Below, piece after piece: positions 1 to 9,000 of a DNA stretch of 64,000 nucleotides. The position numbers were made by a program, and so were the translations under genes. Positions within the stretch are counted from its first letter, which is position 1. Each line of letters opens with the position of its first letter. The stretch lies in the NCBI RefSeq assembly GCF_027497175.1, contig NZ_CP114901.1:3658001-3722000 (forward strand). Direction: 5' to 3'. The stretch is from Verrucosispora sp. WMMD573. Lineage in GTDB: Bacteria; Actinomycetota; Actinomycetes; Mycobacteriales; Micromonosporaceae. The notes beneath the pieces were generated by a model. That model was not told the origin of the DNA and searched no databases. It was given only the letters and a program-made list of their open reading frames with translations.

Positions 1-797
1 ACGCCCGGCCGATCCTGGAGCGGGCCAGCGCGCGGGAGACCGCTGCCCGGGTCGCCGTCGGCACGGTGGCCAAGGCGCTGGTCAAGCAGGCCGTGGGCAT
101 CGAGATCGTCTCGCACGTGGTCGAGCTCGGCCCGGTCGCCGTCAAACCGGGGCTGCGGCCACGGCCGGAGGACGCCGAGCGCATCGACGCCGACCCGCTG
201 CGCTGCCTCGACCCGGAGGCCAGCGCCCGGATGGTCGCCGAGGTCGACGCCGCGAAGAAGGCCGCCGACACCCTCGGTGGCGTGGTCGAGGTGCTGGCGT
301 ACGGAGTACCGCCCGGTCTGGGCAGCCATGTGCAGTGGGACCGCAAGCTCGACGCCCGGCTGGCCACCGCGTTGATGTCGATCCAGGCGATCAAGGGTGT
401 GGAGATCGGCGACGGCTGGCAGCAGGCCCGGTCCCGGGGCTCCGAGGCGCACGACGAGATCATGCCCACCGCCACCGGCGTACGCCGGGTCACCGACCGG
501 GCCGGCGGCCTGGAGGGCGGCATCACCACAGGTGAGCCGCTGCGGGTGAAGGCGGCGATGAAGCCGATCTCCTCGCTGAACCGGGCCCTGGCCACGGTGG
601 ACGTCACCACCGGGGAGCCGGCCACCGCCATCAACCAGCGTTCCGACGTCTGCGCGGTGCCGGCCGCCGCCGTGGTCGCCGAGGCGATGGTGGCGCTGGT
701 GCTGGCGGAGGCGGTGGTGGAGAAGTTCGGCGGTGACTCGGTCGCCGAGATGCGCCGCAACCTGTCCGCCTACCTCGACGCGCTGGTGATCCGGTGA
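1..797 (+). CDS. aroC: Chorismate synthase, C-terminal part (5' end outside window)
   Basis: Chorismate synthase converts 5-enolpyruvylshikimate-3-phosphate to chorismate, the last shikimate-pathway step, in the cytoplasm. The frame is open from base 3 upstream of the first internal ATG (66), and it begins with the family motif [17 protein letters not shown], so the gene enters from the left edge and about 265 residues are present. Later family blocks are visible: [14 protein letters not shown], a [14 protein letters not shown] stretch, [12 protein letters not shown] with the FMN-site region, and the C-terminal [17 protein letters not shown]. The stop overlaps the start of aroK by four bases (GTGA), so the two are translationally coupled. 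The identification is secure. Confidence 0.96.
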   Translation, partial: ARPILERASARETAARVAVGTVAKALVKQAVGIEIVSHVVELGPVAVKPGLRPRPEDAERIDADPLRCLDPEASARMVAEVDAAKKAADTLGGVVEVLAYGVPPGLGSHVQWDRKLDARLATALMSIQAIKGVEIGDGWQQARSRGSEAHDEIMPTATGVRRVTDRAGGLEGGITTGEPLRVKAAMKPISSLNRALATVDVTTGEPATAINQRSDVCAVPAAAVVAEAMVALVLAEAVVEKFGGDSVAEMRRNLSAYLDALVIR

Positions 798-1315
798 CCG
801 GTCTGGTCCGGCCGGTCTGTGTGCTGGTCGGGGCGCCCGGCTCGGGCAAGACCACCGTCGGGCAGGGCCTGGCGGAAGCACTCGGCGTCGAGTTCCGCGA
901 CACCGACGCCGACATCGAGCGCCTGGCGGGCAAGCCGATCCCGGAGATCTTCCTCGACGAGGGGGAGGCGCACTTCCGTACCCTCGAACGGGCGGCCCTG
1001 GCCGCGGCGCTGGCCTCCTGCACCGGCGTGCTCGCCCTCGGCGGCGGCGCGGTGCTTGCCGAGGAGAACCGGGCCGCCCTGGTCGGTCACCGAGTGGTGC
1101 ACCTCTCCGTCGAGCTGCCGGACGCGGTGAAGCGGGTGGGTCTCGGCGTCGGGCGGCCGCTGCTGTCGATCAACCCCCGGGCCACCCTCAAACACCTGAT
1201 GGACCAGCGCCGACCGCTGTACGCCGAGGTCGCCACCGACACGGTGGTCACCGACGGCCGCACCCCCGAGGAGATCGTCGCCGAGATCGTCGCCCTGCTG
1301 GGCAAGCCCGGCTAG
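794..1315 (+). CDS. aroK: Shikimate kinase
   Basis: This 173-residue enzyme phosphorylates shikimate at the 3-hydroxyl using ATP. The Walker A loop GAPGSGKT lies at residues 13-20, followed by the DTDADIE shikimate-binding segment (about 36-42), the [10 protein letters not shown] stretch and the ALGGGAVL loop typical of the family. Length matches the usual 165-180 residues. The GTG start overlaps the aroC stop, making an aroC-aroK operon. In related actinomycetes aroB normally follows directly; here about 11 kb of other genes intervene. Confidence 0.95.
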   Translation: MTGLVRPVCVLVGAPGSGKTTVGQGLAEALGVEFRDTDADIERLAGKPIPEIFLDEGEAHFRTLERAALAAALASCTGVLALGGGAVLAEENRAALVGHRVVHLSVELPDAVKRVGLGVGRPLLSINPRATLKHLMDQRRPLYAEVATDTVVTDGRTPEEIVAEIVALLGKPG

Positions 1316-1359
1316 GCCGCGGCGCACGACTCCCGGGCGCTGACCTTTCCCCGCCAGAG

Positions 1360-2877
1360 TCAGCTCTCCTTCCTGGTCATCAGCGTGATTCCGAGCAGCG
1401 GATGCTGCCATCGCTGCACGACGCGGTAATCAGCCTCGATCTTTTCGCGTTTGCCGGCGGCCATGTCCTTGAGCGGGTCGAGAGAGTTGTCGGCGCGGAT
1501 GACCCAGATCCGAGGCGGAACGCCGAGGCAGGTGGCGTCGGGACACTCGGCGGCGAGGAACCGGCCGTTGCTGCGTTGCGGGGCGGTCCGCAGTACATCG
1601 TGCGGACGGGGCTCCGGCAGGTATCGCTCGTAGATGTCTCGTGGCGACCACGGAATGCTGTAGTGGGTGTCAGGAAAGACAGCGACGTCGCCGGACTGGT
1701 AGCGCGGACTGATGATCGGCGCGATGCGTAGGGAAGCCTGACTGTGCCCAGCCTCGCCGCGTACGGTGACGTGGCCGGGGTAGGCGAGGATGGCGGCCAG
1801 GCCGATGGCTGCGGCGGCGTGGGCGCGTCCGAACCGAATGAGAGCGGCCGCGGCGAGCACCGCCATCGCCGGCAGGACGACGAGGACGTAGCGGGCGGCC
1901 CAGACAGGCAACTGAGTGCCGGCGACGAAGAGGACGCCCATCGGTACGAAGGCCGCAGCAGCGACGACCACCCGTTGCGGGGTGCGGCGGACGCCGAGGA
2001 CGGCGAGGGTCAGGACGAGTCCGCCGATGGCGGCGGAGAGGAAGATCCGTTCGGGGATGATCGGCAGGGAGCGCAGGGTGATGAGGCCGATCCAGGACAC
2101 CTGGGCGGTCTGCCCCGAGCCCCACACCGACAGGGTCGCTGCGGGCAGGACACCTACTGCGGCCGCCACCGCCCACCGTCGGGTGACCCGCCAGGAGGAA
2201 CCGCCGTACCGCAGCTGCCACCAGGCGATCGCTGCGGCGTGCCCGGCGAGCATGAGCAGACCGTTGAGGGGGTGGATCAGTCCGGTGATTCCGACGGCGG
2301 TGGCGTAGCCGACGAGATCGCCACGGCCCGGCCGGTCGACAAGACGGGTCAGATACAGCAGCGCGACGGCGGCCCCGAGGATCACGAACGAGTATCCGCG
2401 GGCCTCCTGAGCGTACCGGGAGGTGACCGGGAGTACTGCGAAGACCAACCCGGCGACCAGGCCGAGCCGGGCACCACCGAGCCGATGGCCCAACGCGGTG
2501 ACCACCAGGGTCGCGACCGTGATCGCCACGACCGATGGCAGACGCAATGCGACGGTGGAGGTGCCAACCACGTCGGTGTAGACCTTCATCAGGACGTAGT
2601 ACGGCGTGAGAACGGCGTCCACCGAACCTGAGAGCTGCCACAGTTGGGACCAGGACAGCCGCACCGCACCCCAGGTGGCCAACTCGTCCGCCCACAGCGC
2701 CGGACGGGTCAGCCGCCACAGCCCCAGCGCCGCCACCACCAGGGCGGGGAACGTCACTGCAAGGAGTCGTAACCGACCCTTCCCGCCAGCTGTCGAATGC
2801 GGAGCCGGTGACCTCGCTGGTCTCGGATTGTCGCCCTGCCCTGATGGGCCATCGGTTTCGATGGTGCCCGGCACCAT
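1360..2877 (-). CDS. Polytopic membrane glycosyltransferase, GT39/mannosyltransferase-like
   Basis: The 505-residue protein has a cytoplasmic N-terminus of about 35 residues, then about ten hydrophobic helices. Between the first two helices is the ALWADELATWG segment, whose acidic pair matches the catalytic position of GT-C (GT39/ArnT-like) glycosyltransferases that use polyprenyl-phosphate sugars. A RYAQEARGYS segment around residue 155 is also typical of this superfamily. The C-terminal 110 residues form a soluble extracytoplasmic domain. No good ribosome-binding site precedes the ATG at 2877, so a later start is possible. It lies alone, convergent to aroK and divergent from the pseudoprotease gene. 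Substrate is unknown; a cell-wall or protein-O-mannosylation role is inference. Confidence 0.7.
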   Translation of the reverse strand: MVPGTIETDGPSGQGDNPRPARSPAPHSTAGGKGRLRLLAVTFPALVVAALGLWRLTRPALWADELATWGAVRLSWSQLWQLSGSVDAVLTPYYVLMKVYTDVVGTSTVALRLPSVVAITVATLVVTALGHRLGGARLGLVAGLVFAVLPVTSRYAQEARGYSFVILGAAVALLYLTRLVDRPGRGDLVGYATAVGITGLIHPLNGLLMLAGHAAAIAWWQLRYGGSSWRVTRRWAVAAAVGVLPAATLSVWGSGQTAQVSWIGLITLRSLPIIPERIFLSAAIGGLVLTLAVLGVRRTPQRVVVAAAAFVPMGVLFVAGTQLPVWAARYVLVVLPAMAVLAAAALIRFGRAHAAAAIGLAAILAYPGHVTVRGEAGHSQASLRIAPIISPRYQSGDVAVFPDTHYSIPWSPRDIYERYLPEPRPHDVLRTAPQRSNGRFLAAECPDATCLGVPPRIWVIRADNSLDPLKDMAAGKREKIEADYRVVQRWQHPLLGITLMTRKES

Positions 2878-3194
2878 CCAATTGGTAGTGATGGCACACT
2901 CCCTTATGGATTCCGTCCAAACCGTCCCAGGAGACTGCGGTCGAATGGCGCGGAGGAAGCGTCACGCCCCACCGTCGGTGAACATCAGGATGCTTCTGGG
3001 TGTCGGAGGTGCGGCCCCAGGTCGTGCCGCAGCCGCGGGTGGTGCGCGCGGATGCCCGCCGAAAACCCCTCCTGGCCGGTGGCAGGACACCTGCTGTCCA
3101 CTTGACGTCTATCGAAATCCTTCCTCGTATCGATATCTTGCGTGCTCTGCATGATCGCGGTGGGTCGCGAAGCGACTCGCCTGAGTTACGGGGG
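2878..3194. other. Divergent intergenic region, no convincing gene
   Basis: These 317 bases separate two divergent genes. Open frames run through them on both strands, but none has a ribosome-binding site or a recognisable product. The right half is noticeably more AT-rich than its surroundings and holds a possible promoter for the rightward gene (separate entry). Confidence 0.5.
3102..3130 (+). promoter_or_regulatory. Candidate sigma-70-type promoter for the FG-GAP pseudoprotease gene
   Basis: A TTGACG hexamer at 3102-3107 is followed, after 17 bases, by TCGTAT at 3125-3130, about 65 bases before the ATG at 3195. The -35 match is good; the -10 is weak, and an overlapping TATCGAT offers an alternative. 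This is inferred from sequence only. Confidence 0.35.
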
Positions 3195-5999
3195 ATGTTC
3201 GTGCGCAGACGTGTGGGTGCTTGGACCGGTGCTGTGGTGATGGCTGTGGTTGCGGTGGGACTGTCGGCCGGTGGGCCTGCTTTCGCGATCGCGGGAGCAG
3301 AGGCGGTGACGGATTCCCGGTACCCGTTCGTCGGGAAGGTCTACTTCGGCGAGACGCGCAGTTGTACAGCGGTGTTGGTCGATGCTAGGTGGATTGCCAC
3401 GGGGAAGGCGTGCTTCAGCGACGGGGGAGCAGGCGTCGTAGCGGGCGTTTCGGCGGAGCCGGCGACAGTGGTGTTCGGACGGGTGGACCTCACGCGGGTC
3501 ACGGGGCACCGACTGGCCGTCGTATCGGTGGTGCCGCACCCGGACCGAAACCTCGCGTTGGGGGAACTGTCCGGGCCGGTCAAGGACATCACGCCGATCG
3601 CGGTCGGCGCAGCGCCGGTGGCGGGCGAGGTGCTGCGGGTGGCGGGTTTCGGTCGGACCGCTACCGAGTGGGTTCCGGATCGAATGCACACGGACACCGT
3701 TGCGGTGGGTGCCGTGAGCGGCACATCGTTCACGGTCACCGGGACCTCGCCGGGTGTCTCCCTGTGCAAGGGAGACGCCGGTGGCCCGGCCTTCCGGGAG
3801 GTGCAGGGGCGGTTTGAGTTGGTGGGGATCAACGACGTGTCGTGGCAGAAGGGATGTCTCGGCGAGACCGAAACCCGGGACGGCGCGATCGAAACACGAG
3901 CCGACGACCTCGGCGAGTGGATCCGCGGCAACGTCACCCTTCAACCACACGACCTGCGGGAACCGGTGGTGGGCGAGTTCAATCGCGACGGTGTCCCGGA
4001 TCTGCTCGCCGCGGACAGCGCCGGTCAACTCTGGCTCTACCCGGGGACGGGGATCCCCCGAGTGTGGGGTGCGCGGATCCAGGTTGCCTCGGGGTGGGGT
4101 GGCTATCGGGATCTGGTGGTGGGTCGGATTGACCGGGATGGCTATGACGACGTGGCGGTTGTGGAGTCGGCTACCGGGAGGTTGTGGCTGTTTCCGGGTG
4201 CTGCGGCCGGTGGTGGGTTCGGTGCGCGGGTGCAGATTGGTTCTGGGTGGACCGATATGCGTGATCTGGCGATCGGTCGGGTCAATCGGGACGGGTACGA
4301 CGATCTGATCGCGGTGGAAAGTTCGACTCAGCGGTTGTTGATGTGGTCGGGTCGGTCCGCTGGTGGTCAGTTCAATGCGTCGGTGCAGATCGGTTCTGGT
4401 TGGGGTTGTTGTCAGCAGGTGACGTTGGGGCGGTTCAACGGTGACGAGTACGACGATCTGTTGACCGTGCAGACCGCCACGGGCAGGTTGTTGATCTATG
4501 CCGGTAACGCCGCTGGCACCACGTTCGACGCCGGCGTCGACACCGGCACTGGCGCGACGTGGAACAGCTACTCCTACTTGGCCGCTGGGCGCGACCCGAT
4601 CAGCGGGCGGGACAGCCTGATTGCGGTCGATGCGCCAACCGGTCAGACGTGGTTGCACACTCGGCTCGACAACGGCGGATGGGCGCCTCGGGTGATGCCG
4701 GACGGCAGGGTCTGGTCACCCAGGCCGTACGAACTCAGCAACCTGGTGACGGGCGAGTTCACCCGCGACGCTCACACCGACATCCTCGGGGTCGACGCCA
4801 ACGGCATCGCCTGGCTGTATCCCGGAACTACCGGACACGGCTGGGGCGCCCGGATCCAGGTTGCCTCGGGGTGGGGTGGCTATCGGGATCTGGTGGTGGG
4901 TCGGATTGACCGGGATGGCTATGACGACGTGGCGGTTGTGGAGTCGGCTACCGGGAGGTTGTGGCTGTTTCCGGGTGCTGCGGCCGGTGGTGGGTTCGGT
5001 GCGCGGGTGCAGATTGGTTCTGGGTGGACCGGTATGCGTGATCTGGCGATCGGTCGGGTCAATCGGGACGGGTACGACGATCTGATCGCGGTGGAGAGTT
5101 CGACTCAGCGGTTGTTGATGTGGTCGGGTCGGTCCGCTGGTGGTCAGTTCAATGCGTCGGTGCAGATCGGTTCTGGTTGGGGTTGTTGTCAGCAGGTGAC
5201 GTTGGGGCGGTTCAACGGTGACGAGTACGACGATCTGTTGACCGTGCAGACCGCCACGGGCAGGTTGTTGATCTATGCCGGTAACGCCGCTGGCACCACG
5301 TTCGACGCCGGCGTCGACACCGGTGCCGGCACGAACTGGGCGAACCACATCGAACTGACCGCGATCCGGCCCGCCGGCGACATTAGGCACAGCCTTCTGA
5401 GTAAGGACCCGACGGGAGCGCTGCTGTTGCACCCCACCCGCTACTACGGCGGCCACGACTGGGCCGTCCCCATCAGGTTTGGGCCACGGGTCGGCGCAGT
5501 TAGCTTCGGTGTGGCAGCAGCGCTCGTCGGAATTGCGGTGGCAGCCGGTACGGACGTCCCGACCGAGAACAATGGCGGCTCGATCGTGGAAGACTTTTCC
5601 TACCCTGGAGCGGGGACCATCCTCGCTGAGCAGAACATCGAACTGATTTCCGGTGATGGGCACATCGTGCTTGCCAACTGCGCCATGCCGCCGACCGGTG
5701 ACATCGGGCTGCTCGAAGTCTGGACGACGGACGAGATCGGCCAGGGTGGCATCGGTCGGATCTGTTTCGATGTGCTAGGACCGGTCGGGCGCCTGGATCT
5801 CCGCGTGCCAGCGGTCTATGAGGTCCGCGGCGACGGGCGGCGACAGGGAGCTGGGCACAACGGCACCGCGACGGTGACCACCGATGACGGCGTTGTGACC
5901 ACCAAGGATCTCGACCCGTCCGGCAGCATCCAGTTCGGCATCGGTGAGGGTGAAGACAGAGAGCCCACCACCCTCCTCCAATTGACCATTAAACCCTAG
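3195..5999 (+). CDS. Secreted trypsin-fold pseudoprotease with FG-GAP/VCBS repeats
   Basis: ATG 3195 is chosen because a classic signal peptide follows (MFVRRR, hydrophobic core, cleavage after AFA, residue about 31) and a G-rich SD precedes it; the open frame reaches back to 3000. The 934-residue protein has a chymotrypsin-fold domain (about 32-250) starting IAGAEAV. The family triad is absent: the TAAHC block reads ATGKAC (Ala72 for His), the D-hydrophobic-AL block reads RNLAL (Asn119 for Asp) and GDSGGP reads GDAGGP (Ala195 for Ser). From about residue 256 to 740 run beta-propeller-type repeats of the FG-GAP/VCBS kind (units such as GRIDRDGYDDVAVVES), including two near-identical 259-residue-spaced blocks. 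The last 190 residues are unrecognised. Probably an extracellular binding protein rather than a protease. The repeat region uses more T-ending codons than its neighbours. Confidence 0.75.
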   Translation: MFVRRRVGAWTGAVVMAVVAVGLSAGGPAFAIAGAEAVTDSRYPFVGKVYFGETRSCTAVLVDARWIATGKACFSDGGAGVVAGVSAEPATVVFGRVDLTRVTGHRLAVVSVVPHPDRNLALGELSGPVKDITPIAVGAAPVAGEVLRVAGFGRTATEWVPDRMHTDTVAVGAVSGTSFTVTGTSPGVSLCKGDAGGPAFREVQGRFELVGINDVSWQKGCLGETETRDGAIETRADDLGEWIRGNVTLQPHDLREPVVGEFNRDGVPDLLAADSAGQLWLYPGTGIPRVWGARIQVASGWGGYRDLVVGRIDRDGYDDVAVVESATGRLWLFPGAAAGGGFGARVQIGSGWTDMRDLAIGRVNRDGYDDLIAVESSTQRLLMWSGRSAGGQFNASVQIGSGWGCCQQVTLGRFNGDEYDDLLTVQTATGRLLIYAGNAAGTTFDAGVDTGTGATWNSYSYLAAGRDPISGRDSLIAVDAPTGQTWLHTRLDNGGWAPRVMPDGRVWSPRPYELSNLVTGEFTRDAHTDILGVDANGIAWLYPGTTGHGWGARIQVASGWGGYRDLVVGRIDRDGYDDVAVVESATGRLWLFPGAAAGGGFGARVQIGSGWTGMRDLAIGRVNRDGYDDLIAVESSTQRLLMWSGRSAGGQFNASVQIGSGWGCCQQVTLGRFNGDEYDDLLTVQTATGRLLIYAGNAAGTTFDAGVDTGAGTNWANHIELTAIRPAGDIRHSLLSKDPTGALLLHPTRYYGGHDWAVPIRFGPRVGAVSFGVAAALVGIAVAAGTDVPTENNGGSIVEDFSYPGAGTILAEQNIELISGDGHIVLANCAMPPTGDIGLLEVWTTDEIGQGGIGRICFDVLGPVGRLDLRVPAVYEVRGDGRRQGAGHNGTATVTTDDGVVTTKDLDPSGSIQFGIGEGEDREPTTLLQLTIKP
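4074..4546 (+). repeat. Intragenic direct repeat, copy 1 (473 bp)
   Basis: This segment recurs in frame at 4851-5323, 777 bases downstream. Reading both copies side by side I find only two differences, an A/G change giving Asp versus Gly in the TDMRD/TGMRD motif and a silent GAA/GAG change. It encodes about three FG-GAP-like units. Such identity suggests recent duplication or ongoing gene conversion. Confidence 0.93.
4851..5323 (+). repeat. Intragenic direct repeat, copy 2 (473 bp)
   Basis: This is the second copy of the 4074-4546 block, with the same reading frame and two nucleotide differences. The boundaries are sharp: identity starts at CGGATCCAGG and ends at GACACCGG, after which the two copies diverge at once. 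Confidence 0.93.
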
Positions 6000-6049
6000 G
6001 GCTTTTGCGGGGCATTGTGCTCCTGCCGGAACACCTCTCATACGGGGCT

Positions 6050-6055
6050 AAGGAG
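6050..6055 (+). promoter_or_regulatory. Ribosome-binding site that fixes the ALF-protein start
   Basis: AAGGAG lies five bases before GTG 6061. The earlier in-frame GTG at 6055 overlaps this site and so cannot use it; GTG 6061 is therefore the likely start. Confidence 0.7.
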
Positions 6056-6060
6056 TGATC

Positions 6061-9000
6061 GTGCAGTCCGGTGTCTACTCGCGCGTGCCTGGAATCCGTC
6101 GGCAACGGGACCTCTTATGGCGGGGCCCGATGACCGGGCTGATGGTGTTGGCCCTGTTGGTTGGTCTGCTGCCGGGCAAACCGGCGCGGGCGGACGATCC
6201 CCCGCCCCTGCCAGCCGATCGGGCACCGGTGGTGCAGGCCTGGCTCAATGGCGGTGTGAAGGTGCGGGCTGCGGCCGAATCAGCCCTGCTCGGTCCGGAT
6301 GATCAGGTCCGGGCGTTCCTGAACGAGGGCTGGGCGCAGGCGCAGCGACTGGACGAGCGCGACGCGGTCGTAGCGGTGATTGCCGAGGCCGGACCTGCCG
6401 TGAGGGCGGCGGCTCAGCAGGCGCTGGACGCGTTCGACGCCGGAGACGTAAACGCCCTGTCGGCCTTCTTGAACGCCGGGTGGCAGCAGGCGGCGAGCAC
6501 CGATACCCGGGTGCAGGTCAACCAGTTGATGGCGGCTGGTGGGGATCAGGTCAAGGCGGCTGCGCAGCAGGCGTTGGATTCGTCGGATCCAGCGGTGTGG
6601 CGTGAATTCCTCGACGCGGGATGGCAGTCACGATGGCTGATCGATCAGCGGGTGCGGGTCAACCAGGCGATGGCCACCGGTGGACCGCAGGTGAAGGCGG
6701 CTGGACAGCGGGCCCTCGACGCGGGGACGCCTGAGGCACTCGAGTCGTTCCTGGACCATGGGTGGGCCGTCGCGGCCGCCCGGGATCAGGAGGCCGAGAC
6801 CCTGACCGCGCTGTACGCGCAGGCGCAGGCGCAGGGGGAACTGGCGGAGCAGGAAACCCAGCGGGCCAAGAACGAGGCGGCCCGGGCGAAGGAGGCCGCT
6901 GCGGCGGCTCGGGTGGCGGCGGACAAGGCCGCTGCTGCGACGGCAGCGGCGCGGCACGACACGGCAGAGGCGGCGGCGCAGGCGAAGCGCGCCGCCGTCG
7001 CGGCGCAGAAGGCGGCGGCCGCCGCGAAGGTGGCAGTACAGGCGGCAGCGTCGGCAAACCGGGCGGCGCGGGCGGCCGCCGCGGCGGCCCAGCGTGCGGC
7101 GTCGGCAGCGTCGCAGGCGGAGCGGGCTGCGGCCAAGGCATACAACGCGGCGGCGCAGGCGGCAACAGACGCGTCCAAGGCGGACGCGGCGCGGGTGACC
7201 GCTCAGGAGGCTCGGGACAACGCGAAGCTGTCGCGTGACTTCGCCACCACCGCTCATCTGGCCGGGCAGGCGATCCAGGCCGGCCTGGAAGCCATCGACG
7301 CGGCCGTATCGGCAGCGAACCAGGCAAAACTTGCCGCGGACGCAAACGATGATGCGACCCGGTACGCCAACGAGGCGGGCGCTAACGCCTCGGCGGCGGT
7401 GGCAGCGGCCAGGCAGGCGCGGGCGGACGCGGATCGGGCGCTCCGCGCGGCGAACGCCGCGCAGACCTACCTTCAGGCGGCGGCCAAGGCCGCGTTCGCC
7501 GCACGAGATGCGGCCAATCGGGCGGCCGAGCGGGCTGAGCAGGCAGCGGCCGCCGCGATCGATGCGGCGAACCACGCCGGTGACGCGGCGCAGGCGGCGA
7601 GGCGGTCGAGTGAGGCCGCCAACGCGGCGACCGTCGCGGCGCAGGCGGCCGTGGAGACGGCCGGTCAGGCGATCGAGGTGTACGACGCGGCCCGGGCGGC
7701 GGACGCGGAGCGTCTCGCAGTGGTAAAGGACCAGGGTGTCGAGGCGGCTCGGCAGGCCAACGCACAGTACGAGCAGGCGCAGCTGGCGGCCAGGTGGGAC
7801 GCGCTGCAGACCGAGCAGCGCGATGCGGAGACCAATCAGCTCATCGCCGAGGTGCTGAACCCGGCGACTGACCCTGTGGCTGCGTTGGGCAAGGCCCGCA
7901 AGGTCGCGTTGAACCTCTCACTCGCGTCTGGGGTGTGGACCCGGCAGGCGGCGATGGCTGCGCTGGGCGGCAGCGATGTACAGGTCTTGGAGTTCGTACG
8001 CTCGGGAATCGCCGAAGCTGCTGGCCAGGATGACCGGGTCGCGGTCGGAAACTTGGCGGTCACCGACAACATCGCGCTGCGCGACGCCGCGCTGGCGGCG
8101 CTGAACAGCACTGACGCCGCGGTTTCGGAATTTCTGCGGACACAGAACTACCCCGGCCGCTACATACAGGATCGTGTCAGGGTCAACCAGATCCTGGCCG
8201 GAGCGAAGACCTCCGGGGACAGTCATCTGGCTCAGAAGGCGCAGGAGGCGCTGGACTCGGGGGACGGGCAGAAGCTGCGGGAGTTCCTCGCCGTCGGGCA
8301 GTACACCGCCGCGGTGATCGGGCAGCGAGTGCGGGTCAACGCAATCATGGCCAGCGCGGACAGCGGTCCGGAGGTCAAGGCCGCTGCGCAGATCGCGTTG
8401 GACGGACCTCCGCCGGGAATCGTCCAGTTCCTTGAGGAGGGCCGGCACGCCGCAGCCGAGCGGGACCAGGACGCCGCCGCACATCTGGCGGTCGTGGCGA
8501 GCCTGGTGGAGCGGATCAACGGAACCGCCCAGACCGCAGTGCAGAACGCGATGGAGGCGCAGAAGGTAGCGGCTCAGGCCCGCAACGACGCGGCGGCGGC
8601 GGCTAACTATGCCAGCCAGGCGGCCAAGGCGGCACAGGACGCGGCCAATTTCGCGGCGAAGGCCGCACAGTACGCCAACCAGGCCAACGCGTCGGCGGAG
8701 AGGGCCGCCGCTTCGGTCAAAACAGCCAAGGAAGCAGCCACCCGCGCATCCGTCTCGGCGCGCAGCGCGATCCGGTCTGCATCCTGGGCTGTCCTATCCC
8801 ACGAACGCGCCTTGCACTCCGCCAAGGAGGCACAGGCGTCGGCCAAACGCGCCTACGACTCGGCTGTCGCGGCCGGCGAGAGTGCGGAGGAGGCGGTCGC
8901 CGCCGCCAACCAGGCCTACCACGAGTACGAGTTGGCCGTCGGTCTGGAAGTGGCCAAGTGCCAGACCGAGTACGCAAAGTCAGCGACGGCGGACCTTGAA

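Noticed and set aside
4716..5663. Long antisense frames across the FG-GAP repeats (also 3186-4658)
   Set aside because: They duplicate exactly because the underlying DNA is duplicated; the products are Arg/Pro/Thr-rich shadows.
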